From assembly GCA_000507305.1 (NCBI GenBank), contig DF239346.1, positions 120,443-184,442 of the forward strand: a stretch of 64,000 bases of DNA, written 5' to 3'. Under the pieces are notes generated by a model that saw only the letters and a program-made list of their open reading frames with translations, made no database searches and was not told where the DNA came from. The DNA comes from Breviolum minutum Mf 1.05b.01 (taxonomy: Eukaryota > Sar > Dinophyceae > Suessiales > Symbiodiniaceae). Below are positions 1 to 13,637 of the stretch, in pieces. Each line of letters opens with the position of its first letter. The first letter of the stretch is position 1. The position numbers and the translations under genes are program-made.

Positions 1-290
1 TTTTAGCTGTTTTTTCCAACATGCTTAACCGCCACATTGGTATCCGCCCCCTGAGTCATCATATGAATTTTGCGAAAATTTTGGCTCCATCCAAACCCGA
101 CCGCTAGCTAATGGTTGGTGAACGTTTCCTGTAAAACAATCTGACCTGGAAGCTTCAGAAGCCCTTAGGCTTAGCGAAAACAAACTCAGTGTTGAGCACG
201 TACCACAAGACCATCTTCAATATCTTCATCACCTCTGATTTCTGATTTACTGGAACAGATTTGCTATAGATTTGCTAGTTCCAGGGATAC

Positions 291-622
291 CAACTCAAAG
301 TCTTCATATCAATCGGCTGGTCTTGTAGTCTGCCCACATCCACAGCTACCTGCGAACAGGACAATGCTATGACAGGTATATGGCGATGACATGCGTATGG
401 CTCAAAATCCGGGTGCCAAAATGACAGGAAACAATTGCTCATATCATCTCATATCTATTTCATGTTCCAATCATCAATTCTTGGGGGTCAATCATTTGAT
501 CCACTAAGATACTGTTGTTGTCATGGCGAACAGCAATCAATGGGCTGCTAAAAAACAACTTGAAGACTCAACCACCCGGCAGCCTCTCCCTCAGGGAGAA
601 CAAGTTGTAATCGCAGGAGCGC
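291..622 (-). CDS. Two joinable exons of an unidentified gene, continuing off the left edge
   Basis: Two short open stretches fit the splice rules seen in GAPDH. Exon 560-622 is preceded by AG and starts GCG; it encodes ALLRLQLVLPEGEAAGWLSL and ends in phase 0 before a GT donor. Exon 291-349 follows AG, starts GTA, encodes VAVDVGRLQDQPIDMKTLS plus two bases, and ends at a GT donor. Both are phase 0 at the shared junction, so they can be spliced directly. I do not recognise the protein. The gene continues below position 291, probably beyond the window. If the 560 donor is not used the frame closes at a TAG at 548-550. Confidence is moderate because no homology supports it. Confidence 0.35.
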
Positions 623-1855
623 CTAAACATTCACCGGGACAATGTCTGACTTCTCAAATCAACCCTGTGCCAATAGGAATGCTTTTTTCAAACATCTGAA
701 CAAAAACCTCAAGGTAGGGCCCGGTATCACACAAATCCTCAAGAGGAAGCAATTACAGCATGGTTGTATTTTTTTGCTTTGAAAACTGAGATTCAAACCC
801 CTGCCGCTCCATGTGGGACAACTCTCGCTCCAATCTTAGCAGAAAACCCATGAAACGCTAATGTCATTCAAGCTCTCGTAACAAATGCTTTAGAATCAAA
901 TTGGTGTGTCAACTCAACTCATGTCCTAGCTGCTATATATGAATAATATATACATCATCCTGACATCCAGGGCCCTAAACGTAGCGCGGATTAAGTTGAT
1001 TAAGGCACACATCTGAACCGATAAGTCACATGAAAGCTGTGAACTCTTGGATTCCGTGCCGGGTCAAAACGTATTCGAACTGCCTGGCTGCACGTTGGGA
1101 AAAAGAATGAATCACTTGAAGGCAGCTGAAGAAACACCTACTGATCAAATGTATATTGTATAATTGTATAACATATAGCTGTAAATACAAATCTGGAATT
1201 CAAGCGGGTACATTATCATTGAAAGGTCCAAATTTTCTTGCACTGCCTCTCAATACATGTACGGGACAACGAGTGGGTTGGTTTCCAAATTACTTCAAAA
1301 ATTGAGATCGAACTAGTGGATCGCCGCGAAAGGAGCATCACCTGCAAACCATCACAAGTGGCCTCCGAAAGAGCACGAATGCGGAGTGGTGCATAGTCCG
1401 CACCTCCGAACAGGGCACGTTGCAAACATTCACATCCTTCACTTGACCAATCTGAATGACATCCCATGCCTAGACCAGCTGCTAAAAGAAGAGAGCGCAC
1501 TGGAACTGGAAACCTGTGACATCTCAGAGCAAAATTGGAAGATTGGATCATCGAGGCATATATGTAGAAACTTCTTCCAACGATATCGGGGTTTTCTCAA
1601 AGTTTGAGATGCACAGCAAATAATTACACACCACTCCAACAAATAAACTTCTTGCATGGAACAATATGAGACACATCCACACACGGCAGAGACGTGGAAA
1701 TCGAATGGGAACACAACAAACACGTGCGGGGAAAGGACAAATGATTGTTCAGGGGAAACAGCACCGTACACCATGCATATGTAAAATTTGAAGCATGTTA
1801 AATTACTGAATGTGTCAAGTTGTGTGTGAAGAAAATACACGGGACAGGCATCGGG
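623..1855. other. No assignable gene; intron or intergenic sequence
   Basis: Several open frames of 60-110 codons exist on both strands, but none shows a recognisable motif, a consistent splice context, or an amino-acid composition better than chance. AT-rich stretches such as 1140-1200 suggest non-coding DNA. I see nothing firm here. Confidence 0.4.
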
Positions 1856-1859
1856 GAAG

Positions 1860-2047
1860 TTGAGTTTCTGACCCCTCAGCACTCCGCGGTAGGTTTGCAA
1901 CAGCATCTCGCAGGGCTTCAGCGAGCATCTGGCCCAAATGGTGGAGCTTGGAGCGCACCTGCCCGCCAGCATTTAGCATTTAGACGACTGCGACCACCAC
2001 CAAAAGCAACAACGACAACAACAACCACAACAATAACAACAACGAGC

Positions 2048-2127
<80 letters not shown>

Positions 2128-3790
2128 CAGCAGTGGAGGCAGACCTTGAAGCTACACAGTTTCTCCTTTTGAACCTCCAACACGAGAGGCACGTGTTCTA
2201 GTATGTTCCAAACAGCTTGGAGTGATCAGTCATAGACATAGATGATGTGCAACTTGACAAAATCTTCCACTAGTTCAAAGAACACAAATAGTCCTACAGA
2301 ATCGACCCTGTGTAGGTTGTCCAACACCAAACTTGGGATGATATCGTTTACTTCCGAGGGCGCATTGGCTCTGCAGCCGCACCTCTGCCTGTGGATTACT
2401 TGGTTTGGCAACATCGCCCTGCGGTTCCAAGTAGTGTTGCCTTAGATTTGGAATTCTGGTCCGGAGGCACTACTCCCAATAATATAATATGTCTGTGACA
2501 CATAGGGGAGACTTAAATGACCAAAACCGTGAACATGTGCAAAAAAACCAAGCTGCTTCCAAAGATTCAATCATCGCTTTTTCAATGATATGTTGCTGTT
2601 GCCAGTGGATTGCTATCAAAACCAAAACCGCACAGCTAAGCCGTTCAATCTAATTTAGACTTGATTTCTTGAGGAAACTGCTTGGACACTTTTCCGCGAC
2701 GTGAGCAGAAGGACTGGGCACTGAATGCCTGACGCAGTAGAAAGGTGAGCTCAGGTTGAGTACCCCAAGCGACAGAAAAACTGAAGCATTCTACGACATG
2801 TTGATTCTCGAATTCTGATCTGACACCAAACTGGAACTTCCAATATCAATAAACAAAGGTGGATTCTCAACATACATCATCATGTGTGACAATTGCATTC
2901 CCCTGAACTCCTTATGTGATGTCTGCCACTTCAGTGCCTCTATGGATTTCTGAGCAGACTGTGCCCGATTTTTGGCCTGTGTCAGGCGCCACGGCGAAGG
3001 GAAGCCAGGGAAAGGCACCATGGGTTGATCTACTGGCTTGGACAAGTCATCTGCATCCATCTGCCATTGGATGAAAGGCATTCAGTAAAAGGAAAAACAT
3101 TGAATATATTCCATAAGGTATCTTTTGATTCCAACTGTTGAATCAAATTCTCACCATGTTGGATCAGCTTTTTTCCTCAAAAATTTGTGCCAAACAAAAA
3201 AGTTTGCCCTTTGACCTCCTCCGAGGCATCATCCAGCCAGTCCTTCTTCATCTCCCACTGCTCTGGCCTCCCCGGCGGATACGGGACCCTTTTTTCCAAG
3301 ATCAAGATCATCCAAATTGGTGGATTTTGAACAAATATGTTGCAGAAGATTGTACACATTTTTTGTAGTTCTAGAAATGTTTGTTTAAGTTGCATTTCAC
3401 AAGTGTTTGATTCAAGACTTCCATACAGTAGGGTTTTTGAACTTGGAAGAAAACTTGGAAAGTGATCCAAATTTCATATGACATCTACAGTAGGAGTTCC
3501 CAACATCAACTCTTCCAAAAAAAACACAGTGAACATCATTGAACTACCGAAGACCATCAAACTTGTGTCATTTTTTTGGGGGAAGGTGTGCCTCTTTGTA
3601 CCATCCATGCAGTGACAACGTTGTGTACAGCATCCAGGTGGCTGCGCCGGTGGATATCCAGGAGGATAGTGCGACAAGTCTCGTGGCCATGCGAGGACGA
3701 GATCTTCCGGTTGCTTCCCCATGACAATGCCGTGACGCCGCCGTGGATCCAACCTGAATGCATTGAAGACAACCCGAAAGACATAGGAAT
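1860..3790 (-). CDS. Unidentified multi-exon gene, candidate exons
   Basis: Candidate exons, read right to left. At about 3590-3775 an AG-G acceptor opens a stretch in which all three frames stay open, so the frame is not settled. At about 3230-3290 an exon contains PEQWEMKKDWLDDASEE. At 2938-2976 (possibly extending up to about 3060) is AKNRAQSAQKSIE, which starts after AG-G and ends at a GC donor. At about 2235-2395 is a stretch with the motif SEVNDIIPSLVLDNLHR. Ending upstream at 1958 is an exon with VRSKLHHLGQMLAEALRDAV, starting after AG-G. The last is amphipathic and probably helical. I do not recognise the protein, and these exons may belong to more than one gene. The compound microsatellite at 2004-2127 lies between two of them. 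Confidence 0.3.
2004..2127. repeat. Compound microsatellite (CAA-like)n then (GAT)n
   Basis: An imperfect CAA/ACA tract (about 2004-2045) runs into a pure GAT array at 2048-2127, about 26 units. On the plus strand the array can be read as poly-aspartate and on the minus strand as poly-histidine, which creates long but uninformative open frames. Confidence 0.9.
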
Positions 3791-4129
3791 CTTTAACAAT
3801 CAATGAAGGTCAGTGGTTATATGAGAACAACAAGTCAAAGGTAAGAATGAATATGTGGCTAGCAATATGTCATACTGTCATTCGTCCAAATTTTGAAATA
3901 TATTGAAATATACGTAGTCAGTTTCGGCGTGTGCATCACAGCAATTTTGGAACCTTCCCATCACACAAAAAGTGTCATGCTCAGCCCAGCAATATATACA
4001 ACAATCAAAATACATTCAAGTACATTAAATCAGTCATCTTACAACAAAAATCACTCCCAAAAAACCTCGAAACAAAACAATCAAAAGCACTGAAGCACCT
4101 CCCCAAAAATCTGTAAACAAAAAGCTGAG

Positions 4130-5017
4130 TCACATATCTTCCCAGTTGGACCAACTTCTAGATTCCACTGTTGGGACCGTTTTCGTCTCAGGACCCGTCT
4201 CTACCTTTGCCACGGCGTTTTTTCCCGTGTCTTCGGTTTCATCATGGCTGTCATCATCGTAGGCGGAAAGAAGGGATCCAACGGTTTGAGATTTGGAGGT
4301 GCCATCTTTCAGATCCTTCTGCTCCTGAGACCTGAAGCTGGGAAACTTAGAAGTTATTCAACAAAAATGAAAAAAATCCAAGATTCACAATTGAAAACAT
4401 GTGATTGTATTAATACGTAATGATGAGTGATAATGTATTGTCTAATATAACTGTAGGCTATAGGATTTCACCAATGTGTATGCGTGTGAAAGAAGGATTT
4501 TGTATCGGAAATCATGATACCAGCCGTGGTCTGGTTGATACAAGCCGGGACCTGGCCTTCTTTTGTCATTTACAATCTACCCGAAGAACAATAAATCAAT
4601 CTCATCACATCAAATAATATCCAAGATCTCCCTGCTGTGCGTGGTCTTGATTCACATCTTGCCATTGCCTCCAAGTAACGGAGGCTGCACCTTGGTGGAA
4701 AGAACTGGAGCTGCTTGAAGAACACCAGGTGCAGGTGGAGGTGGAGCTGCAGCAGGTGCAGCAGGTGCAGGTGGAGGTGCAGTGGCACCCCCATTTGGAG
4801 CAGGTGGTAGGAGGTTTCCACTTAAGATTTGTTGTAAGGCAGCCAGCATCGGTTGAGCCATTGCCATGGGCATGGGATGCCCCAAGGCCGGCATTGGAAC
4901 CGGAGCCGATTTGGGATTGCATCCTAGTGCTGTGAAACCCGTCGCTTGCCCATGACTACCGGTGTTTCCACCGGTGGGCGGAACTGGGGCGCCACCCAAG
5001 GATCCTTGGGACCATCC
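4130..5017 (-). CDS. 3' part of a proline/alanine-rich protein gene of unknown function
   Basis: Two exons join in phase. Exon 4659-5017 starts after CAG-G and encodes a low-complexity chain rich in Pro, Ala, Gly and Met (for example GATAPPPAPAAPAAAPPPPA), preceded by MPALGHPMPMAMAQPMLAAL. It ends in phase 2 at a GA donor. Exon 4130-4331 starts after CAG-G and encodes a charged tail: SQEQKDLKDGTSKSQTVGSL, then an acidic stretch, then SWSNWEDM and a TGA at 4130-4132. The 67 codons fit exactly. An upstream coding-like stretch near 5120-5270 (MVPSLSAKTPCREARQLRMI) may be an earlier exon. Proline-rich tails of this kind occur in RNA-processing proteins, but I do not recognise this one. The gene must begin below 5808, where the upstream PI4K gene stops, so it is short. 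Confidence 0.5.
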
Positions 5018-5807
5018 CTGTGGGATCATGGCGCATCATGACTTCAAGTCATGGGGAGGTGCAAATGGACAATTCATGGACCAAATAAAACTGAAAATAT
5101 AGGTGCAACGAGAGTGCCTTACCATCTTTGCCCACATGCGAGCTGAACTTGTACATTTGTGGAAATGATATGACATGAATTGAAATGACCTGTTTTGTGA
5201 TTATCATGCGCAGCTGCCGTGCTTCTCGGCATGGAGTCTTGGCTGATAGGCTTGGCACCATGGTAACTGGACCTTGAGCTTTACACATACAGACTGAAGT
5301 CACTCACCTACCAATCTTCATGAAAATGTGAAATCTGTAGATACAAATCGCATGTCGTAAAATGTATAGCATGTGAACTGCATTTGATATGCGTTGATGA
5401 TTGGTTATGATCTGATTATAGTGGGCCCTAAACCCAATCCTGGACATACGAACATATGGCAAATGGCAAACAACATTCGTTTAGCGGTTTTAAGCAGCTG
5501 ATAGCCTTTTTTTTAAATCCGCTTTAAGCAAACCAATGACATCCAATGACCCTGTCTGGCCTTTACTCAGACACCAGGTAAGCCCACTCAAAGCTGCTTC
5601 AACTGTAACGAAATTGATTCCAGCCGTAGGCAATGCTGTGCCATTTGGCATACAGCATGGGAACGCGATCAGAACGTGAAGCGAGCTCAATGAACACCCA
5701 CAAAGTGGTATTGGTATGTGTCGTACCTGAAAATTCATCTCAAAAATCAAGGAAGCCAAAAATCAATATTCAAGAACACCTCACTTTGAATGCATTAGAT
5801 GCATCCA

Positions 5808-8800
5808 TTACCAACTCATCGTCACCATTTTGTCAAATCCAAGGTGCAATCGAGACCGCCAGTGGTCAATGGAGTCGTCGATCATCCTCTGGAGAACGTG
5901 TTTCACTGGTGGAATCTGGACTGCCGCAGGGTTTTTTTTGATCCAAATAATTGAGGTCAAGGCTTGTTCACTGCTTGTCGAAACTCCTGGCCAGCATGGC
6001 AAGAGTGGAAAAAGTCCTAAGGTTACAACAAAATGATCTATGTCATGGATGGATGTTTCATGATATGTCCCTGTACTGCTCTCAATTGTATGACAATTCC
6101 AATATAGTCCAATGTTGTAGTTCAATACAGGCTGAAAGATTCTTGCAGCACATGCATCTTTTGCATCTGCACAACAAACATGAACACATGGCTCAAGTTG
6201 TCTGGTATTCTGATAGATTCTACCATCACCTTCCGATACTGTGGCACCTCGTCAGAGATTTTCCTGTCTCCACCGTTTCGAACTCCCCCAGGCCTTCAGA
6301 CAGGTCTATTGGATGCTCCAAACCAGCTGTGCATCAAATATCCACACGAAAGTGTCAGAAAGACACCAATGGGACTTATGTTTGGGAGTAGGATCCGGCA
6401 TAGATTAAAAACATGTGCATATTGGATGATATTGGATAATGTACAGAAGTGCACGGAAAGAAAATATGTAAATATGATGTGTAAGTATTTTTACACAGAA
6501 ATTCTGGATTGACAAGAGGTGAGAAAGTGAATGACCACACAACGGCAACTGGGCCCGCAGCAGTCCAAGCCGGTCGCAAATGTCCTCCAAGACAGCCTGG
6601 TAGATGCTACATACTATGTTGACACCACGTCAATTCTGAATCCATCGAAATAGCTGGCAATGATTGTCACTTAAGTGGAGAATCGACATGGAGAATTTGT
6701 GGGGAATTCCAATCAAAAATGTGAAACCTATAAAACTAATGGCGAATGTTCTCATGTCCTCTTCTTTTCGTCCAAGTTTTGCCATCTTTTCACATCTTTT
6801 TCTTCAACGAAACTTCCCAAGCTTTGCCTCAGGATAGCCTCGCGGGTGGCAAAAGCAGTTCATCTGGCTATTCTCCGATCCAAGCCTTAAAGACACAAAA
6901 CGTTGCCATCTTGGATGTCATCCCATTGTCATATCCAACTCCTATACTTGTATATGATTTATGTAATCTCATAATATATATATATGTATATCTAAATCAT
7001 TTGCTGGGTTTCATCCTTAGAGAGATGTTGTTCGAAACCAAAAGATACAGCTGTTTCATGACTTTTCATAGCCTGAGAATCCCAACATGCTGAGTTGTAC
7101 CAAGCCTAAAAGCTCCTGGCCATCGGTGGCCATCGGCCAAGCAGGTGATGCAATCGTCGTTTGGGTTTTGGTTGTCACGTCTCCTGTGCGTGTGTACGAA
7201 CCGCCCTCATCCCATCCAGGATGGCGGAGCGGAACACCTGGAAGGTGTTCAAGGTCATTGCTGCCAGGAAGGAGTTTTCGAATCAACAGTTTTTTTTTTG
7301 AACAGACTTGTAGCTGATGGGTAGATCACAAAACTCCCCCAAAACACACACACTCACAAACACTTTGTTTGAAAACCAAAGGCAGGTTTTGAAAACACAT
7401 CATAAGAAAGGTACAAGTCATTTCAAGGCTGAGCTGATCTCATTCTTCTCAAGTCTTGCCTGGAATTCATGGCCATCCGTGGGTCCGAGCACCTCCACAA
7501 GCCTCGAATTGACAGCTGTCAGAGGTGGACACGGTTTTTTCAACGCCCCGTTGGATCAGTGGAGCTTGACACAACAGGCCAATTCCAACATGTTTTGGAT
7601 GTTTGTAAACAGTCCAGTAGCTAAGCACAAAGTCCGGTAGCTAAGCACAAGCATAAGGCGACAAATCGTGTTTCATGGTATGATAGAGTTTCAAATGATA
7701 TCATACATCAGGCCATACTATTGATTGCTGAAATCCTGCACTACCGCAACACCTTCAACAATGGGGCTTAGCCGGACTTCGACTTCTTGCAGGTTTCTCC
7801 CCTTTCCTGTCGTTTGCCTCTGATGTTCTGAGCTTCCCGTGCTCATTGGTCAGTTTGAAACCTGCCGAATGCTCGAAGCCACCGATGTGTTGCATGGCCT
7901 GCATGCAAGACTTGATTACAACCAAAAGGTCGGGAAGAATGTTCTGGAAACACTGGATTCGCAATGATTCGCACACACACATATATAGATTCACATGATT
8001 TAAGCAGTAACACATACCAAAACATGCACGCCAATCGAAACAGGTCAAACAACAGCTGCAAGTTCCAGTAGTTCCACCTTCCCGCCAGGTGCGCCACACA
8101 ACATGAAACCAAAGTCCACGTGGAGAACCTTCGTTGGGATTCACGACGACATGTGAAAGTTGGGAGCCCAGGATGCTTCTTGATGACTCCAAGTGCTGCT
8201 GGAATCCAGGTTGAATCTACTTGGAGTTCAATCCCCACCATACGGCATATACACACAATGCAGCGTCGTCATTCAACAATGCCATCTTTTATCTGAGATA
8301 ACCACGTGCCCTTCATCGTTCAACATGATGTTGCCTGAAGAAATCGCATCGGCATCCCATGCAAAATGCTAACAAAATCTAACAAACGAGGTGCGGTTCA
8401 AGATTGCCACAATCCCACAAGGCTCCAAAATAGTTTGAAGATGCAAAAAGAATACCACACTACCCTTAACAAACCTCAAACCTACTTTTCATCTATGAAC
8501 AAACACATGTAGAAATGTTGTAAAATGTTTCACACTCAAACAAACGTGCCAAGGTACCATTATGTCGATCTCGGATTGCAAGGACGTAGCAAACCACGGA
8601 GTACCTCTACAACTCTGCAATCGTTTCAAAAAGTCTGAGCAGCCTTCGCATGAGGATGTTGTAGATTTTCTGCAGCAACATCGGAGAATTCAATCAAACA
8701 AAGAACACTTGGAGTTTGAAGTCTTGGGGCACGCCGCCATGGAGTAAATAAAATTCAGCTTTGCTGTTCTGAAAGAGACGGACCTGAGAGCAAGCCCGTA

Positions 8801-11800
8801 TTGCACTTTCTTTGTTTTCCGATTTCAACACAATGAAACCTCCAGAGACAAATCGCATTGGATGATGAATATCAATAATGTCCTGCAGTCTTGCATACAC
8901 ATTAATCATCCAACCAATATATATATATATAGTACGCATATATAAATACACTGTGTCTCTCCCTTGCGCACATCAGCCATTTTGAATAGATTATGTACAA
9001 GGCCTTAGGTTTTCTTTTAGCTTCCATCCGTGCATCTTTCAGCTGCGAGTCTGAGAATGAGACTTCTCCCGTCCAAAGCCATGTGGTTGATCATCACCCT
9101 GAGCATGCTATCAGCAGCTGACGCGACATGATGTTCCATGAGTCATATATCCAAACCTTTCACAAGTTGTGTAATGTCAAACCGCCTCATCTAAAACTTC
9201 TGTGAAGAACATCATTGGATATCCCAAAAGGACATATATGTCATGTATCATGTAGTCTAATTTCCCGACTATGCAGCTTTTGAATAATCTCTATATATGG
9301 GTATGGCTCGAAAAACCCTGTGGATCGTCCCGCAGTGATCCGGACGTCTGGAACGAGGGGGTTACGTAAAGGGGCATGATCCAGAGGTTTCCAAGGCCCC
9401 AACTAGAAGATCATGTTTTCATGATATGACATCATCTACATGAGTCTGTGGCTTGACCAGAGGTCACATGGAAAGGTGGAGAGATATATAATATCTGTAT
9501 GTAGCTGCAATAGGACTCTGGCAGTAAATGACTCCTCAAAGTACCTGGCAGAGTCAAGTTTCAATGAGCTGAATCTCCAGTTTCCACATGAGTGCAACAT
9601 CAAACAAAAACTTCACACTTGCAAGTTAAACTCTTTAAGCTTCAGCCGTGTTTTCGCATCATTTCCCAAACGCAATGTGTCAGTTTCCGGTTTCGGTGGA
9701 TAGACCATCCACTGCTGAGCCAGGGGCCTTCTTAGGGAGACCCAACTGGAGCCGTAGGTCTTCTTGAGTTCGCTTATGCTAATGGCATTAGTCACAACCT
9801 GCCAGTTTGGGCAGTTCGCCTGCTGGAAATTGTGGAGAATACATCTATGCAATCTTTCCCTATATCATAATTTTGATTTCATATACGGGCTGAATTGAAA
9901 TGAATGAAATGCATGTGTGTATATATATACACTATATACACTACTGTATTGTATGAATAGAGTTATAAGTTGCTGGCTTTTTAGCATCACACACACGCAT
10001 ACTCATTTTGCTTCAAATGATGGACTTGGCACAAAACAATCGTGCTAAGCAACCTCCAGCAACCCTCCATCGTGAGTCGTCGCAACGATGAGGAACGGTT
10101 GAAGCCAAAGTTTCGGATTGTGCCTGCAAAATGCCAAAGAACAATGCTCCAAGATTGTCAAGAATGGTTTTGCAGCTGTGAAGCAAGCACAAGAAATCTT
10201 TCTTAGTGAAGTCCAATGTGGCATATCATAGCCCCAAATCCTTGATGGATATGCAATGGTCACCAGTACACTCCGTATACACGTTTCAGATTTTCTTCCA
10301 TCTTGCCCACCTTTTGAAGACTCTCTCAAACCATTTGAGAAGCCGAAAGGCCAACTCTTCTTGTCTTACGTCCTAAGAATCGAATCCGACGCCAGTGAAG
10401 ATTTCAAATGTCCCACATCTACTTTCTCTGAAGTGTTTTTAATGATTGTCAAATTACTTCAAACGGCACAAATGTATGAAACCGTGGTGTTGAATTCCAC
10501 ATGTCCAAATTTGGAGTAGGTGCCTACAGTTATACCCAAGCAACTCCAAAGTATGTCAAAAACATTCAAAAACCAACATGAGACAACTATTTCGAATACC
10601 TATATACAGTTGAAACTTTCCTGTTCTCACAACCCTTTGCCCAGAGTTTCACTCAGGAGGGGACATCAGCATTGCTTTTCACGATCATTGGAATCATGCT
10701 CCAGTTCCTGTAGCGAAGACATGCGATTATTGTGTGGTATTGATTTCTCTTTCTGCTGACAAGCGTGGGCTTCCCTTTTTCACCAGTCAGCATAGTAACT
10801 AATGTTTTACTCAATTCAGATCAAATGGTTCACAGAGATGTATGCTGCAACCTTTAGACTCCAGACTGAAACCTTTGGGATATCATTTTTGCGGCCGTGC
10901 GACGGCCGTCGACCAAAGTCACTCTGTGCGCGCACTCGTTGAACCACCTGTCAGCAAGAAGACTCTGACAGCTAAACACTATACACTATACACAAACGAA
11001 CATCAACGACATATCCAAAAAATCAAGAAATACGTAACAAAAAATAGTGAAACACACCAAAAATGCAAAAGCTTAGTTCCTTTGCGTTCCAAATTCTATC
11101 TATAGATCATGGGCGGCCATGGGCCATGGACATGTCTTTCATTGGGACTTGAATGGATTCCTCCATCTGGCTCCCACCTCTGGCCACGTTTCATCATGAA
11201 ACGCACCTTTGGGCCGCGCGTCCCTGGCGGTGTTTGGAACTGGAAATCCTTGAAGGATGGAAACAACACGATGAAGAAAAATCAATATAAAAATACGGCT
11301 TCAACAAATTACGTTTGTTGAACAAATTTTGCATCTTGACCTACAATATGACCTAATCATCCATGTTTGATTTAAAGCGATTATCATACTGTCCCATCTT
11401 CCAAGAAATACTATGAAATAAACACGTCCCAATGCACATCCCTTCTGCGTGTTGTTTGCCTCACATTCCGTGCGGACGCAGGTGGCGAATCTTCTGGCGG
11501 CCAAAACTTGGGTGGGACTGGCGCGACAGCATTGAATGATCTGCATGCTCTCTGGCTATGGATTTTCCATAATATTAATTCCACCTGTATGAGAAAATGC
11601 TAGAACAGAACTCACACAAATTTCAATACCCGTGTTATCTAATTGCATAGATTTGTATAGATAGATATCTCTCGCGATTCGTTACGCGAACCTATCAGAA
11701 CATATGAACACGTGAATTGAATCACCATCTGCAAATTGTCTTGTGATTTCTTGAAGGGTACCTTTTTGTAACCATCATGTCTACATAACTAACCTTTCAC

Positions 11801-13200
11801 GACGTTTCAAAACTTCTCAACACACAGGATCCAACCTGCTGCAAAGTGATGTGTGGCTTGAACTGGCCTCAGAGCTCCACTTGTGACTTGGATCCACAAA
11901 CCCTTGACCTGTAAATCACTGTAAAAATGTCCTGAAGGTGGTACATTTCATTGAACCATAGGATTCTTGCATGTACAAAACTTCTCAATGTTTCCTCAAA
12001 TATTTGGTCAAACAAGCTTGGAAACCTTGAAATGAAGGTCCTGCATCAAAGGTCACAGAGCTTCCGACGACTTCCTGCTCGCACACAAGCGCCCAAGTAG
12101 CCTGCAAAAAGGTGCAATATGCTTTGAGAGGCTTCAATAGCGCTTCAATAGTGTATGATAGTGTGACTTAAGTCCGGAAAATAGTCTGATAACTTTTACC
12201 AAAGCCAGATTCTATCTGCAAATAAATTCCTCCTTTTGTAGATTGTATTCCCAGTCCTGCGAATTAAGGTCCCAACATGTATGCCTTCCAGTGCTGTAAG
12301 AGCTGTCCAACCCAGGGTGTCCATTTTCGAACTGAAACACAGGCACATAGAAGTAATAAAGGCATCAAATCTACATGGGTCGCTGAGCAAAACACAACGA
12401 CAATAGCGATCATTGGAAGTCACTTAGAAATGGAGTGGCCTCATGATCAAATTTCTGAACCTCTCAAAAGCATTGCCCCTCCCATGTTAAAATAGGAAGC
12501 CAACACCTTGGACGGAAGGCAACCAATATGTACCCCTAGGCCCCTAGGCGAGCATGAAAAACATCTACCAGCCCAACACATTTCCCTGGCCCTCGTCTTG
12601 CAGTTGTCTCTTCTGCCAGTGGCTTATCTTCCACCTGCGCTAGTAGCAGCAAACACACAGATGAAACGAGTAGCTGCAGCGACGAAAGTTGATGGCTCAA
12701 CATGGCCGAGTGTGGCCTCCATCAAAACCATGTAAGGTGCTCTGGCCTTTGATGATAACACACGTGCCTGGCAAAGCTTGTCACTTCGACGCATCTTCTT
12801 TTGACATGAATCACTTATAAATTCAGAAATCCATAAGAAATCCATAAGCCCTTCCAACTCGTCCGCCTCATTGCGATTCACTCTGAGGATAGATGCAACC
12901 GCATCACTCCTCTTCCTGACATATCTTTTTTGGATGTTTTTTGGTACCGCTTGAAACTCACAGCCATGCTAAGCTGTGCACCGTGAAGATCCATGGGGGG
13001 CCAACATCTGCGCGGGCACCTGGGTGAATGACACCACAAAAAAACACACATCTTTTTTTTGAGGGGAACATCCTGAGATTCCCTGCAGGGGTATCATCTT
13101 TCAGGTACCTGTTTATCTCCTGGGTTCCAAAACTGAGATTCAACAGAAACTGTCTCAACTGATCACTTGCAAAGTCACTGTCCTGGTCGATCAGGGACTG
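5808..13200 (-). CDS. Type III phosphatidylinositol 4-kinase (PI4KB/Pik1-like), multi-exon
   Basis: Phosphorylates phosphatidylinositol at the 4-position, usually at Golgi or endosomal membranes. Kinase motifs lie in order across exons: KARAPYMVLME (12717-12767); VVQRVRAQSDFGR (10907-10947); NWSMIPMIVKSNAD (10665-10707); DVRQEELAFRLLKWFERVFK (10311-10372), the DDLRQE signature; LWLQPFLIVATTHDGGLLE (10054-10123); VVTNAISISELKKTYG (from 9798); YSVVCYVLAIRDRHN (8558-8604) and NIMLNDEGH (8306-8334), the catalytic loop; VLHVDFGFML (8057-8128), the DFG element; HSAGFKLTN (7843-7898); LVEVLGPTDGHEFQ (7460-7502); VFRSAILDGMRAVRTHAQ (7184-7237); VLEDICDRLGL (from 6596); and the terminal helix MIDDSIDHWRSRLHLGFDKM, stopping at TAA 5808-5810. 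Most of these joins are phase-consistent. A possible helical accessory exon with QLRQFLLNLSF sits at 13090-13190. The exon between 8604 and 9798, one near 7000 and the N-terminus are unresolved. The thioesterase stop at 13638 limits the 5' end, so the protein is compact. Confidence 0.82.
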
Positions 13201-13637
13201 CAAAACACCCAACCTTAGCAATGAACAGTTGCAACGGGATTAAGGTAAATACTTCAATGTTGATCAATGATCAAACACATCATGCGGACTCATATCTTTA
13301 ACGTGCTTCAATCAATCTCCACTCATCCCCTTGACGCTCTGACCGTTCTTGTGGGTTGCGAACCTTTACTATCTCTGTACCGATGTAGATCAACCTTGGC
13401 GGAAGAGTTCGTGCATTGCACGAGTCACATGTTCAGTCTTTGAGATCAATACAGAAATCACTATGAAATCCACACCATGTGCAACAGCTCCGCTTTATGG
13501 TACATGCTGTTATTCCTTTAGTCACTTCTTCAGCAGCAAAGATATGTTTTGCTTTTTCTAACTCCCAAAGCATTTGCAATTGGTGCCAATTTGCGCTTAA
13601 GCTTATGTACACAGCAGGACTGTACACCAACGACGAT

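Noticed and set aside
1820..2149. Plus-strand frame ending in poly-aspartate
   Set aside because: The open length is mostly the (GAT)n microsatellite; the upstream part has no motif and lies on the non-coding strand of the array.
3557..3799. WD40-like reading (GGVTALSW...) of the exon near 3.6-3.8 kb
   Set aside because: Two other frames over the same 190 bp are also open, and no further WD repeats are seen nearby.
6183..6196. Plus-strand ATGGCTCAAG resembling the spliced-leader end
   Set aside because: It is on the opposite strand from all genes and shares only the last nine bases; probably chance.
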